A stretch of DNA of 40,372 nucleotides, from the NCBI GenBank assembly GCA_017883405.1, contig JADGNO010000099.1:1-40372 (forward strand), given 5' to 3'. This document shows, in pieces, positions 32,930-40,372 of the stretch. The stretch is from Occallatibacter sp. (GTDB taxonomy: Bacteria; Acidobacteriota; Terriglobia; Terriglobales; Acidobacteriaceae). A program made the translations under genes and the position numbers. Below the pieces are notes generated by a model. It saw only the letters and a list, made by a program, of their open reading frames with translations, did not search any database and was not told where the DNA came from. Each line of letters begins with the position of its first letter. The stretch's first letter is position 1.

Positions 32930-34288
32930 ATGGATACCGTCCAATACCTTTTGCCGCAAGACCGCATTCCACGCGTTTGGTACAACATCCTTCCGGATCT
33001 GCCCAAGCCCCTCGCTCCGCCGCTTCATCCCGGCACGCATAAGCCTCTCGGTCCCGATGACCTGGCGCCGCTTTTTCCTATGAGCCTCATCATGCAGGAA
33101 GTCAGCAGCGAGCGCGAGATTGAGATTCCGGAAGAAGTGCGGCAGATCTACGCGCAGTGGCGGCCTTCGCCGCTGTTCCGCGCACGGCGGCTTGAGAAGG
33201 CGCTGGATACGCCCGCGCACATCTACTACAAGTACGAGGGCGTCAGCCCGGCCGGTTCGCACAAACTCAACACCGCCGTGGCGCAGGCTTACTACAACAA
33301 GAAGGATGGCACCAAGCATCTCTCCACTGAGACGGGCGCGGGGCAATGGGGATCGTCGCTGGCCATGGCTTGCTCATTCTTCGGCCTCGACTGCAAAGTC
33401 TTTATGGTGCGTGTGAGTTACGACCAGAAGCCTTATCGCCGCGCCCTCATGGAAACGTTTGGCGCATGTGTCACGGCAAGCCCCAGCATTGAGACGGAGT
33501 CCGGCCGCGCCATCCTCGCGCAGCATCCGAATTCGAACGGCTCGCTCGGCATTGCAATCTCTGAAGCGGTTGAAGTTGCAGCCAAAGATCCAAATACCAA
33601 GTACGCGTTGGGCAGCGTGCTGAACCATGTGCTGCTGCATCAGACCGTGATCGGCCAGGAAGCGATTGAACAGATGGCGCTGGCCGGCGAAGAGCCCGAC
33701 GTGATCATCGGCTGCACCGGCGGCGGTTCCAACTTTGCAGGTCTCGTAATGCCCTACATCGGCCTCAAGATCAAGGGGAAGTGCAATGCGCGCATAGTCG
33801 CAGTCGAACCCACCGCGTGCCCCAGCCTGACTAAGGGCCGCTTTACATACGACTTCGGCGATACCGGACATCTGACTCCGCTGGTCAAGATGCACACGCT
33901 CGGCAGCACGTTTATGCCGCCCGGAATTCACGCTGGCGGATTGCGTTATCACGGCATGGCGCCGCTGGTTTCGCATGTGCTCGATCTCGGCTTGGCCGAA
34001 GCAACAACCGTGCAACAGCTCGATGCATTCGCGGCCGGCGTTCAGTTTGCGCAGGCTGAAGGAATTGTTCCAGCGCCCGAAGCCAATCACGCGGTCGCCG
34101 GCGCAATCAAGGAAGCGCTCGTAGCCAAGGCCGAAGGCAAGCAGCGCACAATCCTCTTCAACCTCAGCGGCCACGGCCATTTCGACATGCAGAGCTACAT
34201 CGCCTACCAGGCAGGACAGCTCGAAAATTACGAATATCCCGCAGAGGAAATTGCAATGGCCCTCGCCGGCCTACCGGCGTTCGAATAA
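32930..34288 (+). CDS. trpB: Tryptophan synthase beta chain, TrpB2 type
   Basis: A PLP enzyme condensing indole and L-serine to L-tryptophan, 452 residues from the ATG at 32930 (an ATG at 32921 is an alternative). It belongs to the longer TrpB2 branch: the N-terminus [20 protein letters not shown] and about 60 extra residues set it apart from TrpB1. The PLP lysine is Lys112 in [10 protein letters not shown] and the phosphate loop is [10 protein letters not shown]. The substrate loop ETGAGQWG is intact. It is not in a trp operon; TrpB2 enzymes often work without TrpA, salvaging indole or using serine or phosphoserine. A perfect terminator follows. Confidence 0.94.
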   Translation: MDTVQYLLPQDRIPRVWYNILPDLPKPLAPPLHPGTHKPLGPDDLAPLFPMSLIMQEVSSEREIEIPEEVRQIYAQWRPSPLFRARRLEKALDTPAHIYYKYEGVSPAGSHKLNTAVAQAYYNKKDGTKHLSTETGAGQWGSSLAMACSFFGLDCKVFMVRVSYDQKPYRRALMETFGACVTASPSIETESGRAILAQHPNSNGSLGIAISEAVEVAAKDPNTKYALGSVLNHVLLHQTVIGQEAIEQMALAGEEPDVIIGCTGGGSNFAGLVMPYIGLKIKGKCNARIVAVEPTACPSLTKGRFTYDFGDTGHLTPLVKMHTLGSTFMPPGIHAGGLRYHGMAPLVSHVLDLGLAEATTVQQLDAFAAGVQFAQAEGIVPAPEANHAVAGAIKEALVAKAEGKQRTILFNLSGHGHFDMQSYIAYQAGQLENYEYPAEEIAMALAGLPAFE

Positions 34289-34304
34289 CTACCTTGCCTC
34301 GCGC

Positions 34305-34342
34305 AGCAAAAAGGCCATCCCGAATGGGATGGCCTTTTTGCT
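34305..34342. terminator. Bidirectional intrinsic terminator between trpB and ctpA
   Basis: A perfect 17-base-pair inverted repeat (left arm beginning AGCAAAAAGGCC, right arm ending GGCCTTTTTGCT) with loop GAAT. The T and A runs serve both strands of the convergent pair. Confidence 0.95.
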
Positions 34343-34357
34343 ACGGCTTTTCAAGTT

Positions 34358-34371
34358 AAGCTGAAAGCTGG
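34358..34371. repeat. Short heptamer pair (AAGCTGA, AAGCTGG)
   Basis: Two adjacent units of the same family as 32847-32873, in the gap between the terminator and the end of ctpA. Low weight on its own. Confidence 0.45.
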
Positions 34372-34374
34372 CAT

Positions 34375-36021
34375 TTACGGCCGAACCGGCACGCCCTGCG
34401 TGTTCGTACTGCGCGCCATCGCCTTTTCCGCCAGCACCTGGTGCGCATGATCTTCCAGCGCCTGCGCTTCAGGCAGGAAGCTTACAGCCTTCTGAATCTC
34501 AGGATCCCAATCGGCCAGCGTGCGCAGTCCCTGCAATTGGCCGAATTGAATCGTGACAATCTTCTCCTTGATGCGCGTCTTCACCCAGTCGCTCACGCCG
34601 CTGTAATCCGCGTCCGTAGAGTCGATGCCCTGGCTGGCGACGTACTTCTTGAATTCACTCATCACGCCATCGTCCACCTGGAAGTTTTGGTTCACCTGGT
34701 GGGTCGAAACGTAGATAGGAGCAAACTTGAAGAACACGTCCTTGAAGAGAAGCTCATCCTGGAAGTGATTGCTCTTTGGCGTGTCGACCTTCTCATCGGG
34801 AGTAATGCCGCCGCCGCCGTATACCGTGCGGCCGGAATCCGTCAGCTTGACTTCGCGGTTCGTCGAATCGTTGGGCTCCGCGCCGGCGTGGTTGTAGTAG
34901 TAGTCATACAGCGAAACGCCGCTGTAATTGCGCTGGATCAGGCGTCCCGACGGCGTGTAGTAGTGATACGTCGTCAGCGCCAGCCCGGTATTCTCGCTCA
35001 GGTTGTACACCGTCTGCACCAGGCCCTTGCCAAACGTGGTCTCGCCCACGATCAGCGCGCGATCATGATCCTGCAGAGCGCCGGAAACAATTTCCGCCGC
35101 CGAAGCAGTTCCGCGATTCACCAGTACAACAATTGGAAAGGTTTTTCCGCTGTTGCCATGCGTGGCCGTGTAGTTCTGATCGGGATAAGCGCGCCCACGT
35201 TGCGAAACAATGCCTTGCCCTTTGGCCAGCAGGTGATCGCAAACGTCGACAGCCTGGCTTAGCAGCCCGCCTGGGTTGTTGCGAAGATCGATGACCAGCC
35301 CCTTCAAGTTGCTGAAGCCGTCAATCGCATTGGACATTTCCTCGCCGGTCGTTTCCTGGAACTGCGTCAGGTGAATGTAACCAACGCCGGGACGAATCTC
35401 GTACTTCAGGTCAACTGAAGGATGCGGAATTTCGTCGCGCACCAGGTCGAATGTCATCGGGGACGTTTGCCCAACGCGAATGGTGGCAACCTGCACATGG
35501 GTGCCTTTGGGCCCCTTAAGCGCCTTCGCCACCTGGTCTGATGTCCAGCCGTCGGTGCTCTTGCCATCTACTGAAGAAATCTGATCGCCGGGATGAATGC
35601 CGGCCCGGAATGAAGGAGTGCCTTCATACGGCGTAATCACAAACACATGGTCCTTGCCCTGCGCATCGCGCTGCTGCTGGATGACCATGCCGACACCGTA
35701 ATAATGGCCGCGCTGATCTTCACGCAGCCGCGCATACGCCTTGGGGTCGTAGAAGTTCGAGTGCGGGTCGAGCACGCGGAGCATTCCCGGAATGGCGCCG
35801 TCGTAGATGGCCGCGTCGGCCTTGTCGCCCGCGATGGGCTCGGCATAGTTCTTTTCAACCAGCGCGTACACATCGGTAAACGACTTCAGGTTGTCGCGAA
35901 GCTGGCTTTCGTCGGTCGCGGTTTGAGCCCCAACCCTGCGCTGCAGTATGGAGCCGACAACGGCGCAGACGGCGAAGAAAAGCACTACGGTAAAGAGGGC
36001 GCGGCGGGCGCGGGGACTCAT
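34375..36021 (-). CDS. ctpA: C-terminal processing protease, S41 family
   Basis: A 548-residue periplasmic serine protease that trims or degrades proteins from the C-terminus. An N-terminal membrane anchor or signal (about 8-25) is followed by an N-terminal helical region. The PDZ domain (about 105-195, HYYGVGMVIQQQ, RAGIHPGDQISSVDGK) recognises C-termini. The protease core has LVIDLRNNPGG, the nucleophile Ser307 in GTASAAE and the general base Lys332 in TTFGKG. A long C-terminal region (about 340-548) covers the rest. The ATG at 36021 is embedded in TTATGA, overlapping the end of a 25-codon frame; the nearest GGAGG is 12 bases away, so coupling to that frame is possible. It is divergent from the SurA-like gene, also an envelope quality-control factor. 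Confidence 0.93.
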   Translation of the reverse strand: MSPRARRALFTVVLFFAVCAVVGSILQRRVGAQTATDESQLRDNLKSFTDVYALVEKNYAEPIAGDKADAAIYDGAIPGMLRVLDPHSNFYDPKAYARLREDQRGHYYGVGMVIQQQRDAQGKDHVFVITPYEGTPSFRAGIHPGDQISSVDGKSTDGWTSDQVAKALKGPKGTHVQVATIRVGQTSPMTFDLVRDEIPHPSVDLKYEIRPGVGYIHLTQFQETTGEEMSNAIDGFSNLKGLVIDLRNNPGGLLSQAVDVCDHLLAKGQGIVSQRGRAYPDQNYTATHGNSGKTFPIVVLVNRGTASAAEIVSGALQDHDRALIVGETTFGKGLVQTVYNLSENTGLALTTYHYYTPSGRLIQRNYSGVSLYDYYYNHAGAEPNDSTNREVKLTDSGRTVYGGGGITPDEKVDTPKSNHFQDELLFKDVFFKFAPIYVSTHQVNQNFQVDDGVMSEFKKYVASQGIDSTDADYSGVSDWVKTRIKEKIVTIQFGQLQGLRTLADWDPEIQKAVSFLPEAQALEDHAHQVLAEKAMARSTNTQGVPVRP

Positions 36022-36095
36022 AATTGGAAGGAACCTCCGGAGGGCGATTGCTGCGGACTGCCAGACGCGGTATCACCGAGGATTGTTTCCGTCAT
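36018..36095 (-). CDS. Possible 25-residue leader peptide overlapping ctpA
   Basis: A short frame starting ATG at 36095, preceded by GAGG at normal spacing, encoding MTETILGDTASGS and then a Gln/Ser/Gly-rich end. Its TGA overlaps the ctpA ATG (ATGA). It may couple or regulate ctpA translation, or be chance. The product has no recognisable feature. Confidence 0.3.
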   Translation of the reverse strand: MTETILGDTASGSPQQSPSGGSFQL

Positions 36096-36470
36096 AGTGC
36101 GCCTCGGGATTGCTCCCCAAATATAATTACGCCTTGCCTGATTCCGGCAAGGCTCAGGAAACTGGGAAACCGCTGAAGGGGCTCCGCGGAGCCGCCCAGG
36201 GATCAAGTATATCACTGCGTCATTTGACTGTGGCACCCCCGAAAGCGGTAGCACGGACCACTTCCGGGGGCGATAATCCCCTCCGGGCCGCTGTGGCAAC
36301 CCTCGCATCTAAACGCCGGTCCCAAGCCTAAAACTCACACTTGAAGTGGCGCAGTAAAGCCTTGACGCCGTGTCACAAAAGCGCGCCGATCATCGCGCTT
36401 CTGCTGCCCCTGCATTTACAATGACGTCTATGCAAGAGGTGGCTTTGTTTCGCCGCTTACGTGTTCACTT
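36096..36470. promoter_or_regulatory. Divergent ctpA-surA control region with several hairpins
   Basis: A 375-base gap rich in inverted repeats. GCCTTGCC/GGCAAGGC with a seven-base loop lies at 36131-36153. The 14-base palindrome GGCTCCGCGGAGCC lies at 36180-36193. A long hairpin at 36236-36270 pairs CCCCCG-A-AAG with CTT-C-CGGGGG and has an inner GGT/ACC. None is followed by a T run, so they are not standard terminators. On the plus strand TTGACT lies at 36224-36229 without a clear -10. A frame ATG 36430 to TGA 36474 (17 residues from 36421) ends in TTATGA over the surA-like start. Confidence 0.5.
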
Positions 36471-38291
36471 ATGACCCTCAGATTCCTTCGCATTCCCGCA
36501 GCAGTCGTGTTCGGTACGGTGCTGCTTTCCAGTTCCGCGTTGGTGCGCGCCCAAAACATGGCGCCACAGAGCCCGTACGGCGGCACCACGGTCGAGGACA
36601 TCATCGCCCGTGTTAATGACCAGATCATTACTCGTTCAGACTACGAGCGAGCTCAGGCGGAGGTCGACCGCGATGCTCGTCAACGCGGCGCCAGTACCCT
36701 GCAGGAGATAGCCGCCTCCCATAAAGACTTGCTGCGCAACCTGATCGATCAGCAACTTTGGATCTCAAAAGGCAAGCAGATGGGCATCAACGGCGAAACC
36801 GATCTGGTCAAGCGCCTCGATGAGCTTCGCAAGCAATACAACCTCAAATCCATGGAAGAGCTGGAAGCGGCCGCCAAAGAGCAGGGCGTTTCATTTGAGG
36901 ATTTCAAGCAGAATATCCGCAATCAGCTCATTACCCAGGAGGTAATGCGGCAGGAGGTGGGGCAGAGCATTCGCTTCACTCCCGGCGAAGCGGAACGCTT
37001 TTATGAAGAACATAAGGCAGACTACGCCCAGCCGGAAAGCGTACACCTCAGCGAGATTATGGTTTCAACCGGCGGTGCCACGGACGGCGATAAGCTGACC
37101 GCAGCCAAAGCCAAAGTAGACGACATTGAGAACCGTTTGCACGCTGGGGGCGACTTTAGCCAACTGGCAAAATCCTTCAGCGATGGCCCCACCTCGGCCC
37201 AGGGAGGCGATCTGGGTCAATATCAGCCCGGTGCCCTGCCTAAGCTGCTTGAAGACAAGACTTTCACCCTCCAGGTAGGCCAATTCACTGAGCCGATTCT
37301 CACCCGTCAGGGCTACATCATTCTTAAAGTAGACGACCACGCTAAAGGCGGCGTTCGTCCTTATAAGGAAGTCGAGGCCCAGGTCCAGGACGCTTTCTAT
37401 ATGTCCCGCATGGAGCCGGCGATTCGCGAATATCTGACCAAACTGCGCGAAGAGTCGTTTATCGACATCAAGCCGGGCTACACCGATAGCGGCGCCAGCC
37501 CCAACGAAACCAAGCCGATATTCAGTGCCTACACCCCGCCCGCTCCTAAAAAGAAGGCGAAGGTCGAGCGCACGCGCTTCCGCGAAACTACCCATACCTT
37601 CCGCCAGAAGTCTCCGCAGTCCGCGGCCGATGCTGCTCCAGCGCCGGAGCCAGCGGCAGCACAACCTGCGCCCAAACCCGCTGCGCAAACCGTGGCCACC
37701 GCCAAGCCCGCCAAAAAAGGCATTCTTGAAAAGATCCACGTCAAGAAGTCTGAGAAGCCCGGCGAGGAAGCAAGTGAAAAGCCCGGTAAGCGCGAAAAGA
37801 TCCGCTTCGGCCAGGCTCCGCGTAAAACTTTGCCTTCCGCACCCACTACGGCAGTCGAGGATGCAGGCGCTGTTCCAGCTGAAACTGCGGCGGCAGCTCC
37901 GGAGCCGGAGAACCCGCTTGAAGCAGCACCGGTTGAAGTCAAAAAGCGCTTCAGCGAACGTGCTCGTGTGGCTAAAAAGGCAAAGCAGCCGAACGGGCCG
38001 CAAACCGATACTTTGGCACCCGCTGCACCAGACACCGCTGAAGTTGCTGATCGCGCTACCCAATCAGCCCCGCTCGGTCTGAACGGCGATACAGCCTCCA
38101 AAAAGAAGAAGGCAGTAACGGCCGGCGAAAAGACCAGGCTGGCAGATAAGAAAAAAGAACCTCAGAGCAGTGAGCCGAAGCAGGCTCCGCAGTTCACACC
38201 ATTGCCGGCCATCCCGGGAGCGCCTGCACCAGCAGAGCACCCGACGGAACAGCCGCCAGCTCCGTCGCAGCCAACTGTGCCGCAACAGTAG
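36471..38291 (+). CDS. SurA/PpiC-type periplasmic peptidyl-prolyl isomerase with long basic Pro/Ala tail
   Basis: A 606-residue exported folding chaperone. A signal peptide (about 1-27, LVRA-Q) is followed by a SurA N-terminal chaperone domain (about 40-185: TVEDIIARVNDQIITRSDYE, LLRNLIDQQLW). The parvulin domain follows (about 190-300: VHLSEIMVSTGG, FSQLAKSFSDGPTSAQGGDL and GQYQPGALP). Such proteins escort outer-membrane proteins through the periplasm. The last 255 residues are low complexity, Pro/Ala/Lys-rich and probably disordered. They contain several basic clusters around an R-F core (VERTRFRETTH, REKIRFGQAP, VKKRFSERAR). This tail is unusual for the family. No clear Shine-Dalgarno precedes the ATG, which overlaps the end of a short upstream frame. 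The gene pairs divergently with ctpA. Confidence 0.88.
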   Translation: MTLRFLRIPAAVVFGTVLLSSSALVRAQNMAPQSPYGGTTVEDIIARVNDQIITRSDYERAQAEVDRDARQRGASTLQEIAASHKDLLRNLIDQQLWISKGKQMGINGETDLVKRLDELRKQYNLKSMEELEAAAKEQGVSFEDFKQNIRNQLITQEVMRQEVGQSIRFTPGEAERFYEEHKADYAQPESVHLSEIMVSTGGATDGDKLTAAKAKVDDIENRLHAGGDFSQLAKSFSDGPTSAQGGDLGQYQPGALPKLLEDKTFTLQVGQFTEPILTRQGYIILKVDDHAKGGVRPYKEVEAQVQDAFYMSRMEPAIREYLTKLREESFIDIKPGYTDSGASPNETKPIFSAYTPPAPKKKAKVERTRFRETTHTFRQKSPQSAADAAPAPEPAAAQPAPKPAAQTVATAKPAKKGILEKIHVKKSEKPGEEASEKPGKREKIRFGQAPRKTLPSAPTTAVEDAGAVPAETAAAAPEPENPLEAAPVEVKKRFSERARVAKKAKQPNGPQTDTLAPAAPDTAEVADRATQSAPLGLNGDTASKKKKAVTAGEKTRLADKKKEPQSSEPKQAPQFTPLPAIPGAPAPAEHPTEQPPAPSQPTVPQQ

Positions 38292-38314
38292 ATGCTTTCA
38301 ATCGAGCAAAAATG

Positions 38315-38341
38315 CGGGCCTGGGATATTCTCCCGGGCCCG
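38315..38341 (+). terminator. GC-rich hairpin after the SurA-like gene
   Basis: CGGGCCTGGGA pairs with TCCCGGGCCCG (one G-U pair) with loop TATTC, 23 bases after the stop. The following sequence has only a weak T tract (TAGTCTTTGG), so termination may need Rho. Confidence 0.6.
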
Positions 38342-38398
38342 TAGTCTTTGGCCACTACATGAAATAAAGGGGTCGTCGTACACCACGAACAAGCCGGG

Positions 38399-38427
38399 AG
38401 CTGATAGCCAACAGCTAAAAAGCTGCC
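38399..38427. repeat. Degenerate heptamer tandem repeat (AGCYRAN type)
   Basis: Units AGCTGAT, AGCCAAC and AGCTAAA, then AGCTGCC after one extra base, in the gap before the YhaM-like gene. Same family as 32847 and 39941. Confidence 0.65.
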
Positions 38428-38451
38428 TCTTCATGTATCCTTTCCCGCAGA

Positions 38452-39447
38452 ATGAAAGAAATTTATATAACCGATCTGGCCACATTCGAAGAGGGCAAAA
38501 ACTTCGACGGGTTCTTCCTTGTCCTCGCCAAGCAACAGCGCACCACCAAAACAAATAAACCCTACTTGAACCTGATTCTGGGAGATAAAACCGGCCAACT
38601 CGAGGCGCGCATCTGGGATCCCGGCGACGCGCGCATTGCCAAAGAATTCGACAAGGGCGCCATCGTCAAAGTGCGCGGCTGCTGCTCGCGTTTTGAAGAT
38701 CGCCTGCAAGTCAAAATCGATCAGCTGCGTGTCGCTCTGGCAGACGAGGTGGAGAAGAGCGACCTTCTGCCGGCCACCGGCTACGACGTAAACGATCTCT
38801 GGCGCCAGCTAGGCAATTTCATTGAGGGCATGTCCAACCCCGACTTGAAGGCGCTGCTCAAATCCATCCTCGGCGACCCGAGTATCGCAATGGCATATCG
38901 CGAAGCTCCGGCAGCGCGCCAACTGCATCACGCTTGGCTTGGCGGATTGCTTGAGCACGTTGTCAGCCTGCTCCGGCTTGGCGATCGCGTCGCCGCCCAC
39001 TACACTCTGCTCGACCGCGACCTGCTGCTCACCGGCATCATCCTTCACGACATCGGCAAAATTCGCGAGCTCTCGTGGGACATCGGATTCGACTACACCA
39101 TTGAAGGCGTGCTGCTCGGCCATATTCAAATGGGCGTCGATCTGGTGGAAAAGGCGATCGCAAGCCTGCCGCAATTTCCTGATCGCTTGCGCACGCTGGT
39201 TCTGCACCTCATCCTTTCGCACCATGGCAAGCTGGAATTCGGCTCACCCAAACTGCCCATGATTCCTGAAGCGCTGGTGTTGAACTTTGTCGACGATCTC
39301 GACGCCAAGATGCAGGCCGTAGTCAGCGAATTTGAAAAATCCGCCCGCGAAGGCAAAGGCCCCGACGAGATGACGGGCCGCGTCTGGTCGCTCGACAATC
39401 GTCAACTGCTCAATACCAAGCGCTGGCTGGCAGAAAGCCCAAAATAA
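38452..39447 (+). CDS. YhaM-like 3'-5' exoribonuclease (OB fold plus HD domain)
   Basis: A 331-residue cytoplasmic nuclease. The N-terminal OB-fold nucleic-acid-binding domain (about 8-100: GFFLVLAKQQRTTKTNKPYL, GDKTGQLEARIWD) is followed by an HD domain (about 155-300) with metal ligands LHHAWLGGLLEHV (His159, His160, His169), the HD pair in GIILHDIGK (His199, Asp200), LSHHGK and FVDDLDAK. This architecture is that of Bacillus YhaM, a 3'-5' exoribonuclease for RNA and single-stranded DNA. It is 18 bases upstream of the DUF1569 gene, likely co-transcribed. The ribosome site is weak. Confidence 0.9.
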   Translation: MKEIYITDLATFEEGKNFDGFFLVLAKQQRTTKTNKPYLNLILGDKTGQLEARIWDPGDARIAKEFDKGAIVKVRGCCSRFEDRLQVKIDQLRVALADEVEKSDLLPATGYDVNDLWRQLGNFIEGMSNPDLKALLKSILGDPSIAMAYREAPAARQLHHAWLGGLLEHVVSLLRLGDRVAAHYTLLDRDLLLTGIILHDIGKIRELSWDIGFDYTIEGVLLGHIQMGVDLVEKAIASLPQFPDRLRTLVLHLILSHHGKLEFGSPKLPMIPEALVLNFVDDLDAKMQAVVSEFEKSAREGKGPDEMTGRVWSLDNRQLLNTKRWLAESPK

Positions 39448-39465
39448 TTCCTGGAGTGAATCACA

Positions 39466-39921
39466 GTGAAGACGCTCAGCAACGCTGCGTGCCTTAACGA
39501 AATCCTCGATCGACTCAGCGATGTGCGCGCCGACTCGCCCCGCCAATGGGGAAAGATGAATGCGCATCAGATGATCTGTCACCTCGCCGACAGCCTTCGC
39601 GGCATGATGGGGTGTAAGCAAGTCAGCCCTGCGGAACGGCCATTCGGCCCCGTCATGAAATGGGCCGCCCTCAGTTTGCCGATGAAGTGGCCTAAAGGCG
39701 TACCCACGCGCCCCGAAGTCGATCAGCAGAGGTCAGGAACGGAGCCCGCTGAATTCGATGAGGACTTGCGCGACCTGATCGCGCTCACCCAGGAATTCGC
39801 GGGATTCGCCCGCCATTCCACCTTCAGTTCGCACCCGATGTTCGGCCAGATGACGGAGAAGGAATGGATGCGCTGGTGCTATCTGCACCACGATCACCAC
39901 CTGCGGCAATTCGGTTGCTGA
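39466..39921 (+). CDS. DUF1569/DinB-superfamily protein
   Basis: A 151-residue helical protein. The GTG start at 39466 has TGGAGTG upstream. Motifs of the DUF1569 branch of DinB-like proteins are visible: [20 protein letters not shown], a basic middle ([12 protein letters not shown]) and [20 protein letters not shown] with DHHLRQFG. Conserved His residues in HQMICHL and HHDHHLRQF could bind a metal. The function is unknown; members are often next to unrelated genes. Its close spacing to the YhaM-like gene suggests an operon. Confidence 0.82.
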   Translation: MKTLSNAACLNEILDRLSDVRADSPRQWGKMNAHQMICHLADSLRGMMGCKQVSPAERPFGPVMKWAALSLPMKWPKGVPTRPEVDQQRSGTEPAEFDEDLRDLIALTQEFAGFARHSTFSSHPMFGQMTEKEWMRWCYLHHDHHLRQFGC

Positions 39922-39940
39922 AGGGTCAGTCCCAACAAGC

Positions 39941-39961
39941 AAGCCGAAAGCCAAGAGCTAG
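39941..39961. repeat. Heptamer tandem repeat (AAGCCGA, AAGCCAA, GAGCTAG)
   Basis: Three consecutive seven-base units immediately after the DUF1569 gene, of the same RAGCYRA family as at 32847, 34358 and 38399. Confidence 0.65.
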
Positions 39962-39995
39962 CCGCTCGCTCCATCCATCCTCGCCAAAAATTCAC

Positions 39996-40025
39996 TTGGC
40001 TGCGCCGCTTTGCGCCTTGTATGAT
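39996..40025 (+). promoter_or_regulatory. Probable promoter of the acetate transporter gene
   Basis: TTGGCT (39996-40001), an 18-base spacer and TATGAT (40020-40025), ending 36 bases before the start codon. Confidence 0.5.
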
Positions 40026-40061
40026 CGGTCCGCTTCTTCCCCCTCATTCAGGAGATCGCCA

Positions 40062-40372
40062 ATGCAAGATGCTCTCGCACCCGACCGCTCCGGCAATCCC
40101 GCGCCCCTGGGACTGATGGGATTCGGCATGACCACCGTCCTGCTGAACTTTCACAACGCAGGATTCTTTCCGCTCGATTCGATGATCCTTTCCATGGGCA
40201 TCTTCTATGGCGGTCTGGCACAGGTAGTAGCCGGCATCATGGAATGGAAAAAGGGCAACACCTTCGCGGCCACAGCCTTTACCAGCTACGGCATGTTCTG
40301 GCTCTCGCTTGTGGCGCTGGTCGTACTACCCAAAGCAGGAGTAGGCGTCGCTGCGCCATCGGGCCTTGCCAT
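40062..40372 (+). CDS. satP: Acetate transporter, GPR1/FUN34/YaaH (SatP) family, 3' end outside window
   Basis: The first 103 residues of an inner-membrane acetate/succinate-proton symporter; the family is about 190-200 residues, so about half is visible. AGGAGA lies seven bases before the ATG. The family signature [25 protein letters not shown] is present from about residue 12, of which NPAPLGL is the diagnostic part. It is followed by membrane helices with [18 protein letters not shown] and [18 protein letters not shown]. It has its own promoter-like sequence. The gene is cut off by the window edge and is intact as far as it can be read. Confidence 0.92.
   Translation, partial: MQDALAPDRSGNPAPLGLMGFGMTTVLLNFHNAGFFPLDSMILSMGIFYGGLAQVVAGIMEWKKGNTFAATAFTSYGMFWLSLVALVVLPKAGVGVAAPSGLA

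Noticed and set aside
32792..33346. 184-codon minus-strand frame covering the trpB start and heptamer repeat
   Set aside because: It overlaps the 5' part of trpB in antisense and reads through the repeat; no supporting signal.
33374..34180. 268-codon minus-strand frame opposite trpB
   Set aside because: Antisense shadow; the trpB reading frame is unambiguous.
37065..38063. 332-codon minus-strand frame opposite the SurA-like gene
   Set aside because: Leu/Arg/Gly-rich shadow produced by the Ala/Pro/Lys tail codons; no ribosome site or motif.
1..40372. CRISPR arrays, insertion sequences or prophage genes
   Set aside because: No regularly spaced 25-40-base repeats, terminal inverted repeats with a transposase, or phage genes were found on reading the window.

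Overview
The window looks like chromosomal DNA of an acidobacterium, most likely of the class Terriglobia. The clues are the 1061-residue outer-membrane receptor with an N-terminal carboxypeptidase-regulatory-like domain, the mix of gene families, a moderately high G+C content with compact gene spacing, and many intrinsic terminators. This placement is inference; no rRNA gene is present to confirm it. I see no CRISPR array, transposase, integrase or prophage.

Layout. 1-2.5 kb: the 3' part of dnaJ and a Tat-exported aldo/keto reductase. 2.5-6.8 kb: a DUF2911 lipid- or wall-independent secreted protein, an Oar/TonB-type outer-membrane protein, and upstream of the latter a separately promoted and terminated candidate small RNA. 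7.0-16.1 kb: the most unusual block, a bacterial alpha-2-macroglobulin locus. A DUF1175 (YfaT-like) protein with NlpC/P60-like Cys and His motifs, an alpha-2-macroglobulin with an intact CTEQ thioester, and a membrane protein overlap end to start on the plus strand. Converging on them from the minus strand are a single-domain penicillin-binding transpeptidase and a SpoIID protein fused to an HExxH metallopeptidase-like domain. 16.2-24.1 kb (all minus): a methyltransferase, a HAD-UbiA prenyltransferase fusion, tRNA-Ala(CGC), a secreted orphan, rho, a small omega-like protein, a small membrane protein and a ComM/YifB ATPase. 24.2-34.3 kb: metabolic and housekeeping genes: DinB-like, L-serine dehydratase, a 27-residue Lys/Ala peptide gene with its own consensus promoter and terminator, rsmE, aquaglyceroporin, a nucleoside permease-like protein, an ICMT-like methyltransferase, isoaspartyl peptidase, GNAT, rubrerythrin and a TrpB2-type tryptophan synthase beta chain. 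34.4-40.4 kb: a periplasmic tail protease (CtpA) divergent from a SurA/PpiC chaperone, a YhaM-like 3'-5' exoribonuclease, a DUF1569 protein and the start of a SatP/YaaH acetate transporter.

How things fit together. The alpha-2-macroglobulin block reads as an envelope-defence and wall-repair island: a covalent protease trap surrounded by a probable peptidoglycan or amide hydrolase, a glycan-strand-binding or cleaving SpoIID domain, a metallopeptidase and a peptidoglycan transpeptidase. CtpA and the SurA-like protein form a second envelope quality-control pair. Intergenic gaps carry degenerate seven-base tandem repeats and a pair of palindromic repeats that are not explained by genes.
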